Shown here piece by piece: positions 1 to 8,801 of a DNA stretch of 59,518 bases. Under the pieces are notes generated by a model. It saw only the letters and a program-made list of their open reading frames with translations. It ran no database searches and had not been told where the DNA came from. The stretch's first letter is position 1, and each line of letters begins with the position of its first letter. The DNA is from Prevotella sp. CAG:1185. GTDB taxonomy: Bacteria > Bacteroidota > Bacteroidia > Bacteroidales > Bacteroidaceae. The stretch spans positions 1 through 59,518 of the forward strand of contig HF992505.1 in NCBI GenBank assembly GCA_000436695.1. Reading direction: 5' to 3'. Made by a program: the position numbers and the translations under genes.

Positions 1-306
1 TATTTATCCACTTTTACGGGACAGTAGTGATACAAAACGTCAAATTTAAGTCAATTTTTATCTTTTAAGTCACACCGCAATAATATGGAATTAAGAAATA
101 TTTATCAACAACAACAAATAATATCAAGGCATCATTACGAAAGTGCAACCTAATAATACAAAAAAGAAGCCAAATGTATATCTAAATAAGAAATACGCTA
201 TTTTCCCAAAAGGCTTTATTTCATAAGAAAATCAGCAACACACAAAAACGTATCATTATTAATAGGTATTTTATGGATATATAAATACAGAATCATTATT
301 TTTTGT
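1..306. other. AT-rich region upstream of feoB
   Basis: No credible coding region is visible. The stretch is very AT-rich. The nonamer ATCATTATT occurs twice in the same orientation, at 252-260 and 292-300, the second copy lying just upstream of the putative -7 box of feoB. Such AT-rich half-sites resemble Fur-type operators, but I cannot confirm that. Confidence 0.5.
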
Positions 307-314
307 TACTTTTG
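307..314 (+). promoter_or_regulatory. -7 box of the feoB promoter
   Basis: TACTTTTG matches the Bacteroidota -7 consensus TAnnTTTG and lies 27 bases before the chosen start codon. No convincing -33 TTG is present at the usual distance, which fits a promoter that depends on an activator or is iron-controlled; that last point is inference. Confidence 0.6.
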
Positions 315-341
315 CATTACTTAATAAAAAGAGGTACAAAG

Positions 342-2756
342 ATGAGATTATCAGAACTTAAGACCGGTGAAAGAGGAGTAATTGTAAAAGTAATGGGACA
401 TGGCGGATTCCGTAAACGTATTGTTGAAATGGGATTCATCAGAGGTAAAATTGTTACAGTCTTACTTAACGCCCCACTCCAAGACCCCGTCAAATATCAG
501 ATAATGGGATATGAAATATCACTGCGCCACACAGAAGCAGCAATGATAGAAATCATACCGGCAGATAAAGCACAAAAGCTAGAAGAGGAAGAAGCGAAAA
601 AACTAGGAATGACAAACATATCCCAAACTGAAGATGACGACCCGCGGTTAACAGACGAAATGCTGCATAAAGCAGCAATAGAAAAAAGTCACACAATAAA
701 TATTGCTCTAATAGGCAATCCGAACTGTGGCAAAACATCTTTATTTAATTTTGTATCCGGTGCGCACGAAAGAGTAGGAAACTATTCAGGTGTCACGGTA
801 GATGCAAAAGAAGGGCATGCAGAATTCAATGGTTATAATTTTAACATCGTTGATCTTCCCGGAACATATTCATTGTCTGCATATAGTCCAGAGGAATTGT
901 ATGTAAGAAAACAAATTGTCGAGAAGACTCCTGATGTAATAATAAATGTCATTGATGCAAGCAATATAGAGAGAAATCTCTATTTGACGACACAACTCGT
1001 TGACATGAATCTCAAAATTGTAGGTGCGTTAAACATGTTTGACGAGTTTGAGTCACGAGGCGACAAACTTGATTATGACAAACTTGGCGAACTGTTCGGA
1101 ATGCCATTTGTCCCAACAGTGTTCAAGACCGGACGTGGAATAGACGAACTATTCCAAACAATTATAAATGTATATGAAGGAGTAAGCGAACCTGGAAAAA
1201 ATTATGTAAGACATATTCACCTCAATCACGGAAAATATATTGAGCAAGCCATTGACAAGGTGAAAAAAGAAATACAGAAAAACGACCAAATAAGGTATAA
1301 ATACTCCACTCGTTTCCTTGCAATAAAACTACTAGAAAAAGATTCTAAAATAGAAAGTCAGATAAAGACTCTGCCTAACGGCAATGACATTATTAAGATA
1401 AGGGATAAAGCCGCCGAACAAATCCTTGAAGAAACACGGGAAGACAGTGAAACAGCTATAATGAATGCCAAATACGGCATTATACACGGAGCCATGCAAG
1501 AAGCCGGAAGCGAAGAAGGCAAACAGACTGACACATACCAAGTGACGCATGCTATTGATGCCGTGATAACAAACAGATACATTGGATTTCCTCTGTTCTT
1601 CATTTTTCTATACCTGATGTTCGAAATAACATTTACATTAGGACAATATCCAATGGACTGGATAGAAAGTGGAGTCAATGCCCTTAGTGAATTAATGAGA
1701 TCGATTATGCCGGAAGGGCCACTGAAAGATATGGTGGTTGACGGAGCAATAGCCGGTGTCGGAGCCGTTATTGTATTCTTGCCACAGATATTAATTTTAT
1801 ATTTTATAATTTCATTCATGGAAGATTCCGGCTACATGGCAAGAGCGGCTTTCATAATGGATAAGGTAATGCACAAGATGGGACTGCACGGCAAATCATT
1901 CATTCCCCTAATAATGGGGTTCGGATGCAATGTTCCTGCCGTTATGGCCACACGAACAATCGAAAGCAGACGCAGCCGGCTGATAACCATATTAGTGCTT
2001 CCGCTGATGAGCTGCAGTGCACGCTTACCTATTTATATTATGATTATCGGCACATTCTTCGCAGTAAAATATCAGTCACTCGTAATGATCTCTCTGTATG
2101 TTACAGGCGTCATTCTTGCTGTCATAATGAGCCGCATCTTCAGCAAATGGCTGATTAAAGGAGACGACACACCATTCGTAATGGAACTGCCTCCATACAG
2201 ATTTCCTACCGGCAAGGCTATTTTACGTCACACATGGGAGAAAGGTAAACAATACCTTAAAAAGATGGGTGGAATCATTTTGGTTGCAAGCCTAATAGTA
2301 TGGGCATTAGGATATTTTCCTCACAACAAAAACCTCAACAACAGAGAACAGAAAGAGCAAAGCTACATCGGATTAATAGGCAAGACTATCGAACCTGTGT
2401 TCAAGGCACAAGGCTTTAACTGGAAATTAGACGTAAGTCTTGTTGCCGGCATAGGAGCAAAAGAGATTGTAGCATCTACAATGGGAGTTCTGTATTCAAA
2501 CGATAACGAAGCCTCATCTGATGCAGAAAAGTACCAAATCCTGCACGAAAAGATGCAAGCTGACGGAATAACTCCACTGATAGCATTCTCTTACCTGCTG
2601 TTCGTTCTTATCTACTTCCCGTGCATAGCAACGGTAGCTGCAATAAAGAGTGAAACCGGCAGTTGGAAATGGACAATGTTTTCCATACTCTACACAACCC
2701 TACTAGCATGGTGTGTGTCTGCACTCTGCTATCAAGTGGGAAATATGCTATTATAA
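342..2756 (+). CDS. feoB: FeoA-FeoB fusion ferrous iron transporter
   Basis: This is an inner-membrane Fe(II) importer. Residues 1-75 form an SH3-like FeoA domain, which in many bacteria is a separate protein. A GTPase domain follows, with Walker A GNPNCGKT at about 125-132 and the G3 motif DLPGTY at about 171. The C-terminal half carries the hydrophobic FeoB segments with the family motif GFGCNVPA and a second Gate domain. The length of 804 residues is usual for the fused form found in Bacteroidales. I chose ATG at 342 rather than the upstream TTG at 303, because the extra 13 residues are not FeoA-like and would overlap the promoter. The gene stands alone and is followed by a hairpin at about 2.8 kb. 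Confidence 0.95.
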   Translation: MRLSELKTGERGVIVKVMGHGGFRKRIVEMGFIRGKIVTVLLNAPLQDPVKYQIMGYEISLRHTEAAMIEIIPADKAQKLEEEEAKKLGMTNISQTEDDDPRLTDEMLHKAAIEKSHTINIALIGNPNCGKTSLFNFVSGAHERVGNYSGVTVDAKEGHAEFNGYNFNIVDLPGTYSLSAYSPEELYVRKQIVEKTPDVIINVIDASNIERNLYLTTQLVDMNLKIVGALNMFDEFESRGDKLDYDKLGELFGMPFVPTVFKTGRGIDELFQTIINVYEGVSEPGKNYVRHIHLNHGKYIEQAIDKVKKEIQKNDQIRYKYSTRFLAIKLLEKDSKIESQIKTLPNGNDIIKIRDKAAEQILEETREDSETAIMNAKYGIIHGAMQEAGSEEGKQTDTYQVTHAIDAVITNRYIGFPLFFIFLYLMFEITFTLGQYPMDWIESGVNALSELMRSIMPEGPLKDMVVDGAIAGVGAVIVFLPQILILYFIISFMEDSGYMARAAFIMDKVMHKMGLHGKSFIPLIMGFGCNVPAVMATRTIESRRSRLITILVLPLMSCSARLPIYIMIIGTFFAVKYQSLVMISLYVTGVILAVIMSRIFSKWLIKGDDTPFVMELPPYRFPTGKAILRHTWEKGKQYLKKMGGIILVASLIVWALGYFPHNKNLNNREQKEQSYIGLIGKTIEPVFKAQGFNWKLDVSLVAGIGAKEIVASTMGVLYSNDNEASSDAEKYQILHEKMQADGITPLIAFSYLLFVLIYFPCIATVAAIKSETGSWKWTMFSILYTTLLAWCVSALCYQVGNMLL

Positions 2757-3237
2757 CAGCATACACAAGAATCTGAAATTGTAAATACATATCAAACGAA
2801 TCCGACGAGACGCAGACTTCATGTACAAAACGTTTCGCCGGATTTATTTATACATTCAATTAGAATTATATCCACACACATTTGACATCCAACCAAAGTT
2901 AACATATAATATATTGACAAAAACCTAACCAACTACATTTTCAAATTAACAATACAGACAACACACATTGACAACATGCCATCATCATGAGTATGCTTAA
3001 AAGACAAAGAAAAATTATTGTTCGTACAAATTTTGCAACAAATAAAATATCATTACAAAGAAGCATACAGAGGCAAAATACAACATGGTTTAAATAAAGA
3101 TAAAATGAAATAGCACTTAAATATAACAACATGCATAATTAAGCACAAAATCATGTAAGTATATGATTTATAGCATATTTAAGCGTTCAAAAACGCAAAA
3201 AAAGCAAAATATATTTCCGTTTCACGTCAAAAACTAT
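2757..3237. other. gene-poor stretch between feoB and the HU gene
   Basis: About 480 bases, very AT-rich. It begins with an imperfect hairpin after feoB and ends at the HU promoter. Short open frames on the minus strand are hydrophobic and leucine-rich, as expected by chance from AT-rich DNA, and I do not support them. No tRNA or other RNA gene is recognisable. Confidence 0.6.
2799..2844 (+). terminator. possible terminator of feoB
   Basis: Arms AATCCGACGAGACG (2799-2812) and CGTTTCGCCGGATT (2831-2844) pair with one mismatch and one G-U, enclosing an 18-base loop and followed by TATTTATA. The long loop and poor T tract make this a moderate call. Confidence 0.45.
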
Positions 3238-3245
3238 TATATTTG
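3238..3245 (+). promoter_or_regulatory. -7 box of the HU gene
   Basis: TATATTTG fits TAnnTTTG and lies 50 bases upstream of the HU start. The expected -33 position holds only TTTC-like sequence. Confidence 0.55.
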
Positions 3246-3294
3246 CACGCTCAAAAGAAAAGTTAAGAACTGAAAAAAGTAAATTCATATAAAA

Positions 3295-3576
3295 ATGACT
3301 AAGGCAGATATAATTGAAGAAATTGTAGAATCAACAGGAATTGCGAAAAAAGACGTTTCCGCAACGGTTGAAGCTTTCATGGAAGTTATAAAAAAGAGCT
3401 TGCTTGAAAAGAAAGAAAATGTATACCTGCGCGGCTTCGGCAGTTTTATAGTAAAACATAGAGCTGAAAAGACAGCACGTAATATATCTCAGAATACTAC
3501 GATAGTAATCAAGGCTCACGATTTTCCTAGCTTTAAGCCAGCAAAAAGCTTTGTTAGCAAGATGAAAGGTGAATAA
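3295..3576 (+). CDS. HU/IHF family DNA-binding protein
   Basis: This is a small dimeric nucleoid protein of 93 residues, the usual length of the family, that bends DNA. The N-terminal helices (MTKADIIEEIVESTG) resemble HU alpha 1-2. The GFGSF motif at about 48-52 precedes the DNA-binding arm, in which the usual RNP tip is replaced by the sequence around ARNISQNTTI. The C-terminus (FPSFKPAKSFVSKM) matches the HU ending. It is followed after 52 bases by a 29-residue basic protein and then RNase G, an arrangement I associate with Bacteroidota. Whether it acts as HU or as a more specific IHF-like protein cannot be decided from sequence. Confidence 0.93.
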   Translation: MTKADIIEEIVESTGIAKKDVSATVEAFMEVIKKSLLEKKENVYLRGFGSFIVKHRAEKTARNISQNTTIVIKAHDFPSFKPAKSFVSKMKGE

Positions 3577-3628
3577 AAGCGGATTTTTAATCAAACAATA
3601 TTATATAAACCATTTAAATTTATAAGCT

Positions 3629-3718
3629 ATGCCAAGCGGTAAGAAGAAAAAAGGCCACAAGATGGCTACACACAAACGTAAAAAAAGATTAAGAAAGAAC
3701 AGACATAAGAGCAAGTAA
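3629..3718 (+). CDS. 29-residue highly basic protein, ribosomal-like
   Basis: This short frame begins MPSGKKKKGHKMATHKRKKR and ends HKSK. More than half of its residues are Lys, Arg or His, with no acidic residue at all. The composition resembles very small ribosomal proteins such as bTHX or bL36-type extensions. I recall small frames like this between HU and RNase G in other Bacteroidota. A Bacteroidota-specific ribosomal protein (bL38) has been described in Flavobacterium, but I cannot say whether this is it. The frame is too short for many gene finders. Its start is clear: the only upstream in-frame context is AT-rich and non-coding, and a hairpin follows 33 bases after the stop. I infer a ribosome- or RNA-binding role. 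Confidence 0.7.
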   Translation: MPSGKKKKGHKMATHKRKKRLRKNRHKSK

Positions 3719-3750
3719 ACTCTTTAAAGTCTGTAAATTCAGAAATTACA

Positions 3751-3790
3751 GGGCATGTCGTCACAGCCTAAAAGACCGGTGGACATGCCC
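3751..3790 (+). terminator. hairpin between the basic-protein gene and rng
   Basis: GGGCATGTC (3751-3759) and GACATGCCC (3782-3790) form a perfect 9-bp stem with a 22-base loop, followed by TCTTCTTTG rather than a clean T tract. It lies 35 bases before the rng start. It may be a partial terminator (attenuator) or a structured leader of rng. Confidence 0.5.
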
Positions 3791-3825
3791 TCTTCTTTGA
3801 CAAAACTAAGTTCAGAAAAAAAGAA

Positions 3826-5400
3826 ATGACCAGCGAAGTTGTAATTGATGTCCAACAGAAAGAGATTTCGATTGCCCTGCTGGAAGATAAAAATCTAGTA
3901 GAGTATCAAACTGAGCAGCGCTCAGCATCTTTCTCGGTTGGCAATATCTATATGGCAAAAGTTAAGAAACTGATGCCAGGACTTAATGCCTGCTTTGTAG
4001 ATGTAGGATTCGAACGTGATGCTTTTCTCCATTATCTTGACTTAGGAAGTCAATTTGACTCATACGAAAAGTATTTAAAACAGGTAAAAAGTGATAGAAA
4101 GAAACTTTATCCTCTTTCAAAGGCAACACATCTTCCTGATTTAAAAAAAGACGGAAGCATACAAAACACGCTACGTGTTGGCCAGGAGGTTATGGTGCAG
4201 ATTGTAAAAGAACCAATATCCACAAAAGGTCCACGACTCACAGGAGAATTGAGCTTTGCTGGCCGATATTTGGTTCTGATACCATTCAACGATAAAGTTT
4301 CTGTTTCTTCAAAAATTAAAAGTGGCGAAGAACGAGCACGACTCAAACAGCTCATCAACAGCATCCGTCCAAAAAATTTTGGTGTTATTGTACGTACTGT
4401 TGCTGAAGGCAAAAGAGTTGCAGAACTTGACACTGAATTAAAGATTCTCTTGAAGCGTTGGGAGGATACCATTACTAAAGTACAAAAAACAGAAAAAAGA
4501 CCTCAACTGGTATATGAGGAAACAAGCCGCGTTGTAGCATTGTTGCGCGACTTATTTAATCCTTCATACGAAAATATTTATATTAATGATGAAGAGGTCT
4601 ACAAAGAAGTAAAACACTACGTAACCCTAATTGCCCCAGACAAGGCAAATATAGTAAAGATGTACTCTGGTAATGTTCCTATCTTTGACAATTTTAACAT
4701 CACCAAACAAATCAAATCTAGCTTCGGCAAGATAGTGAACTACAAACATGGTGCATATTTAATAATTGAGCACACTGAAGCACTGCATGTTGTAGACGTA
4801 AACAGCGGAAACAGAACACGCTCCGCCAACGGACAAGAAGCCAATGCACTTGATGTTAATCTTGGAGCTGCAGACGAACTTGCAAGACAGTTACGCTTAA
4901 GAGATATGGGAGGTATTATTGTTGTTGACTTCATAGACATGAATCTTGCCGAAGACAGGCAGCTGCTCTATGAACGTATGTGCAAGAACATGCAAAAAGA
5001 CCGTGCACGCCACAACATCTTGCCGTTGAGTAAATTTGGACTCATGCAGATAACACGCCAAAGAGTCCGCCCGGCAATGGACGTAAACGTTGAAGAAACC
5101 TGCCCTACTTGTTTTGGTAAAGGAACAATTAAGTCGAGTATACTTTTTGTAGATCAGCTTGAGAGAAAAATTGACAGACTAGTTAACAAAATAGGGATAA
5201 AGAAATTCTATCTGCACGTACATCCTTATGTTGCCGCATATATCAACCAAGGTTTTATAAGCCTTAAACGCAAATGGCAGATGAAATACGGCATGGGAGT
5301 ACATGTAATTCCTTCGCAAAAGATGGCTTTCTTGCAATATGAGTTTTATGACAGCAAGAAACATTTTATCGATATGCAAGAGGAAATTGAAACGAAATAA
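3826..5400 (+). CDS. rng: ribonuclease G/E family endoribonuclease
   Basis: This is a single-strand-specific endoribonuclease acting in rRNA maturation and mRNA decay. An S1-like RNA-binding region occupies roughly residues 38-130 (begins SVGNIYMAKV). The catalytic metal site is seen as VDVNSG with Asp324 and DFIDM with Asp368 and Asp371. The zinc-link CPTCFGKG lies at about 426-433. At 524 residues it has RNase G length and lacks the long C-terminal degradosome scaffold of gamma-proteobacterial RNase E. The ATG at 3826 gives the standard N-terminus. It is last in the HU, basic protein, rng group and ends at a strong terminator. Confidence 0.95.
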   Translation: MTSEVVIDVQQKEISIALLEDKNLVEYQTEQRSASFSVGNIYMAKVKKLMPGLNACFVDVGFERDAFLHYLDLGSQFDSYEKYLKQVKSDRKKLYPLSKATHLPDLKKDGSIQNTLRVGQEVMVQIVKEPISTKGPRLTGELSFAGRYLVLIPFNDKVSVSSKIKSGEERARLKQLINSIRPKNFGVIVRTVAEGKRVAELDTELKILLKRWEDTITKVQKTEKRPQLVYEETSRVVALLRDLFNPSYENIYINDEEVYKEVKHYVTLIAPDKANIVKMYSGNVPIFDNFNITKQIKSSFGKIVNYKHGAYLIIEHTEALHVVDVNSGNRTRSANGQEANALDVNLGAADELARQLRLRDMGGIIVVDFIDMNLAEDRQLLYERMCKNMQKDRARHNILPLSKFGLMQITRQRVRPAMDVNVEETCPTCFGKGTIKSSILFVDQLERKIDRLVNKIGIKKFYLHVHPYVAAYINQGFISLKRKWQMKYGMGVHVIPSQKMAFLQYEFYDSKKHFIDMQEEIETK

Positions 5401-5404
5401 AAAA

Positions 5405-5437
5405 AGATGTGTCCGCTTAACGGACACATCTTTTTTT
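5405..5437. terminator. bidirectional terminator, rng / alaX-like gene
   Basis: AGATGTGTCCG (5405-5415) and CGGACACATCT (5421-5431) form a perfect 11-bp stem with loop CTTAA, with A residues before and a run of T after, so it can stop transcription from both convergent genes. Confidence 0.92.
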
Positions 5438-5484
5438 ATTTAATAAGCCTGATAAGGCAAACCAACTCAATCAATGCAAACAAA

Positions 5485-5955
5485 TCACTGAACAACTTTA
5501 AATCTTATACGGAACGTATGTTTTTCCTCATCCCAATTTGTTCCAAGTATTTCAAAACGCCCGATTTGTGAAGTGGAACGCACATGCTTGCCTATGCACG
5601 GACATACGTCATAATCTCCAATACGCACAAGGCGCAATGTTTCTGACGCATCTTCAGGAAGTCTGTCGAGCGATACACCTTCAGGAACATTGTTACGATT
5701 GACATATTCAAACTTTACAGGTAAATCTTCCTCTATAAGCTCATTCATTTTTCTCTCTATATCACGTTCTTCACGGCGCGATGGCTTATGATCAAGAACA
5801 TAACTTATTTTACTCTTTTTACGCTCTATGTGAGCATTATTTGAACGCTCACAACCAAACATACGTATCATTGTCTGGTTGAGAAGATGTTCTGCCGTAT
5901 GTGCCGGTGGAAACTCTTCTTTGTTATGCGCATTTAAAATATAATCTTCAGCCAT
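5485..5955 (-). CDS. AlaX-type trans-editing protein
   Basis: The protein has 156 residues and matches the second additional domain (SAD) of alanyl- and threonyl-tRNA synthetases. The metal-binding motifs are seen as HTAEH (His19, His23) and CPCIGKH (Cys120, His124). Free-standing AlaX proteins hydrolyse Ser or Gly wrongly attached to tRNA(Ala). The domain is short, without the N-terminal glycine-rich part of longer AlaX forms, so tRNA specificity is uncertain and Thr-tRNA editing cannot be excluded. The gene is the last of a minus-strand unit after fabD and a GH13 enzyme, 44 bases downstream of the latter, and ends at a terminator shared with rng. Confidence 0.85.
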   Translation of the reverse strand: MAEDYILNAHNKEEFPPAHTAEHLLNQTMIRMFGCERSNNAHIERKKSKISYVLDHKPSRREERDIERKMNELIEEDLPVKFEYVNRNNVPEGVSLDRLPEDASETLRLVRIGDYDVCPCIGKHVRSTSQIGRFEILGTNWDEEKHTFRIRFKVVQ

Positions 5956-5999
5956 GTTGTAAATTAATTTGTGATTAAAAAGAATTCTTGAATAAAGAT

Positions 6000-7685
6000 T
6001 TACACTATAAACTTATATACACGACCGCCATAAGCAGGTACGTTCAGATTTACAGCTGAATCAGCGACAAGTGATAATTTTGCAGTATCTCCTGTGAGCA
6101 AGTCTGTCGCATTGACATTCTTCTCCGGCAACTGCATATAGTCGAATGCATGCCGTGGTATGTTTACAGCACAACCAACGGCCTTATCTGAGAAGTTTAC
6201 GACAACAAAAAGCACCTCTTTGCCGGATTTTCTCAAGAAAGCATATTGGCTGTATGGCTCAAACATGCTGCTTCTGGGGTTTACATACATCAGATCAAAG
6301 AATGAGCCTTCGCTAACAGCATTCTCATTGGCAGCAATATTCAGTATATCTGAATAGGCTTTTTCAAGGCGTCTTTCGTCTGACGTAAGCTTGTGTCTGT
6401 TTACATATCCGTGATAAAGAGAAGTAACCGTCCAATAATCAAATATTGTAGTACGGCCATCCATGCCGCTGAATCCTTCCTTATCCATGCCACGCTCGCC
6501 AAACTCCTGTCCGGCATACAGCATAAAAGGATTGTTATACAACAATGCACTTACTATTGCTGCCGGTAAAGCTTTAAAAGCATTGCCCGAAAGGAAATCG
6601 CTGGCAAGACGAAGTTCATCATGATTCTCAAGGAAATAAAGCATGTGGTCCTTTATATCATCTACGGCCTGCCACTGATATGTTATGTCTGAAGCAGCAC
6701 TCTCACCACGAATGATACGACAAAGACAATCATACATCCCGACTTTATCGTACAAATAATCAAATCCGCTGCCAAGATAGCTTCTGTAAAGAGACGGATT
6801 ATAAACTTCGCCTATAAATACGATTCCGGGAAAATCATTCTTTATCTTACCTATACACCAGTTCCAAAATTCTGAAGGCACCATCTCGGCCATGTCACAC
6901 CTGAAACCGTCGACACCTTTTGCAGCCCAAAACGAAAGTATATCTTTCATTTTATGCCAAGTGTCAGGCACTGGTGAAAAATGATATGAGCGGCCACCGG
7001 CATCACAATAATCAATGCCATAATTCAGTTTTACGGTCTCATACCAGTCATTAATGCCGGGGCAATTGCCAAACTGGTCATTGCCTGTAGCCTTAGCCGG
7101 ATATTCACTATATGCTTCGTCAGCATCTCCTTTCAAATCAAATGAAGGAGAAAACGGAACATTAGGACAATAATAGAAGTTGTTGTCTGGATAAAAACCT
7201 TTGTTTATATCATCCGTCTCACCAAAATCAGTTGTCCCGGCAGGCTTTTTAATTGATTTGTACTGACGCGCGACATGATTTGGCACAAAATCGATTATCA
7301 CTTTCAGACCTGCGTTGTGCGTACGTTTCAATAAAGCCTCAAACTCTTCCATACGTCTGTCTACATCATCGGCCAAATCCGGGTCGATGTCATAATAGTC
7401 GACAATAGCGTAGGGCGAACCTGCTTTGCCCTTAACAACAGCCGGATGCTGACGTGGTATGCCAAAAGCAGAATAGTCAGTCTTTGACGCATGACGTATA
7501 ACACCAGTATACCATACGTGTGTTACACCGAGTTTTTTTATACGGTGCAAAACGGCATCGTCAAAAAAACTCATCTTTCCGCAGCCATTTTCGGCAAGGG
7601 TTCCATTTTCAACACAATTACAAGAACGGTTGCCGAAAAGGCGCGTAAAGATTTGATATATTACTATTTTATGATGTTCCATCAT
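6000..7685 (-). CDS. GH13 alpha-amylase family glycosidase
   Basis: The protein has 561 residues and no signal peptide, so it is probably cytoplasmic. The four GH13 conserved regions are present in order: I DFVPNH at about 131-136; II GFRCDMAEM with the nucleophile Asp at about 260; III GEVY with the acid/base Glu at about 291; IV ENHDE at about 351. A C-terminal beta-sandwich of about 90 residues ends the protein. It likely acts on alpha-glucans or maltooligosaccharides taken into the cell; the exact substrate is not predictable. Two consecutive ATG codons (7685 and 7682) are possible starts. Only 6 bases separate it from fabD, so the two are surely co-transcribed although their functions look unrelated. 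Confidence 0.9.
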   Translation of the reverse strand: MMEHHKIVIYQIFTRLFGNRSCNCVENGTLAENGCGKMSFFDDAVLHRIKKLGVTHVWYTGVIRHASKTDYSAFGIPRQHPAVVKGKAGSPYAIVDYYDIDPDLADDVDRRMEEFEALLKRTHNAGLKVIIDFVPNHVARQYKSIKKPAGTTDFGETDDINKGFYPDNNFYYCPNVPFSPSFDLKGDADEAYSEYPAKATGNDQFGNCPGINDWYETVKLNYGIDYCDAGGRSYHFSPVPDTWHKMKDILSFWAAKGVDGFRCDMAEMVPSEFWNWCIGKIKNDFPGIVFIGEVYNPSLYRSYLGSGFDYLYDKVGMYDCLCRIIRGESAASDITYQWQAVDDIKDHMLYFLENHDELRLASDFLSGNAFKALPAAIVSALLYNNPFMLYAGQEFGERGMDKEGFSGMDGRTTIFDYWTVTSLYHGYVNRHKLTSDERRLEKAYSDILNIAANENAVSEGSFFDLMYVNPRSSMFEPYSQYAFLRKSGKEVLFVVVNFSDKAVGCAVNIPRHAFDYMQLPEKNVNATDLLTGDTAKLSLVADSAVNLNVPAYGGRVYKFIV

Positions 7686-7691
7686 TGCGGT

Positions 7692-8579
7692 TTATGCAAT
7701 GCCATGAGCTGAAACGGTCTTGTCGATACGGGCTATCATTCCCTGCAGAGCCTTGCCAGGACCACACTCTGTAAAATCGTCAGCACCATCAGCAATCATG
7801 TTCTGAACACACTCAGTCCATCTAACAGAACTTGTGAGCTGAGCTATCAAGTTTGTCTTTATTTCAGCTGCATCAGTATGAGGTTTGCCGTCTACATTCT
7901 GATATACAGGACACTTAGGAGCGCTAAACTCTGTTGCCTCTATAGCTGCCTGAAGTTCGTCCTTTGCAGGCTGCATAAGCGGTGAATGGAATGCTCCGCC
8001 GACCTTCAGAGGAAGTGCACGCTTTGCACCGGCAGCCTTAAGTTTCTCACAAGCCTCGTTAATAGCCTCAATATTACCACTAATAACAAGCTGTCCAGGA
8101 CAATTGAAATTAGCCGGAACACAAACATGACCTTCTTTGTTTACCTCTGCACAAACTTCCTCAACTTTCTCGTCCGGAAGACCAATTATTGCAGCCATTG
8201 TAGAAGGAGCAGCCTCGCATGCTTTCTGCATTGCCATTGCACGTGCATAAACAAGTTTAAGACCATCCTCAAAACTCAATGCGCCGGCAGCAACAAGAGC
8301 AGAGAACTCTCCGAGAGAATGACCAGCAACCATTGAAGGAGCAAAAGCATCACCCATGCACAATGCACTGATAACGCTATGAAGGAAGACTGCAGGCTGG
8401 GTTACCTTTGTCTGCTTAAGTTCTTCATCTGTTCCGTTAAACATGATGTCTGTTATCTTATAACCGAGAATGTCATTAGCCTTATCAAAAAGTTCTTTTG
8501 CCAATGGATTGCTCTCGTACAGGTCCTTGCCCATACCTACAAACTGTGCTCCCTGTCCGGGAAAAACAAATGCTTTCAT
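7692..8579 (-). CDS. fabD: malonyl-CoA:ACP transacylase
   Basis: This enzyme transfers malonyl from CoA to acyl carrier protein, the entry to type II fatty acid elongation, in the cytoplasm. The sequence shows PGQGAQ at 7-12, GHSLGE with nucleophile Ser88 at 86-91, and the catalytic His in GAFHSPLM at about 196. The length of 295 residues is normal. It is first in a minus-strand unit followed by the GH13 enzyme and the AlaX-like protein, and has a near-consensus promoter 35 bases upstream. It is away from other fab genes, which is common in Bacteroidales. Confidence 0.97.
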   Translation of the reverse strand: MKAFVFPGQGAQFVGMGKDLYESNPLAKELFDKANDILGYKITDIMFNGTDEELKQTKVTQPAVFLHSVISALCMGDAFAPSMVAGHSLGEFSALVAAGALSFEDGLKLVYARAMAMQKACEAAPSTMAAIIGLPDEKVEEVCAEVNKEGHVCVPANFNCPGQLVISGNIEAINEACEKLKAAGAKRALPLKVGGAFHSPLMQPAKDELQAAIEATEFSAPKCPVYQNVDGKPHTDAAEIKTNLIAQLTSSVRWTECVQNMIADGADDFTECGPGKALQGMIARIDKTVSAHGIA

Positions 8580-8613
8580 ATTTTTAAATATTTACTATTT
8601 GTAATTTGCGGTG

Positions 8614-8644
8614 CAAAGTTAACATATTTTCTGCATAAATGCAA
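8614..8644 (-). promoter_or_regulatory. fabD promoter (-33 and -7)
   Basis: Read on the minus strand, TTG (8644-8642) is followed 20 bases later by TAACTTTG (8621-8614), an almost ideal Bacteroidota promoter. Confidence 0.8.
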
Positions 8645-8801
8645 GCGATAACATGTCATAAATCTGACAATCAGTGATTTATAATTTCTATTGATACAGC
8701 ACAAGGCAAAAAGACGTGATAATCAATACAATATCAGTTATGAGAATATAGCCTTTTCAAACAATAATGCAGTACAAAAACATTCGTAAATTTTAAAGAC
8801 G

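Noticed and set aside
303..341. N-terminal extension of FeoB from a TTG codon
   Set aside because: The 13 extra residues are not FeoA-like and the TTG lies inside the promoter region, upstream of the -7 box; ATG at 342 fits the family.
2941..3132. 63-codon minus-strand frame in the gap after feoB
   Set aside because: Leucine-rich content is what AT-rich DNA gives by chance; no start context or family resemblance.
7491..7712. Plus-strand frame covering the fabD-amylase junction
   Set aside because: It is antisense to two well-supported genes and has no features of its own.
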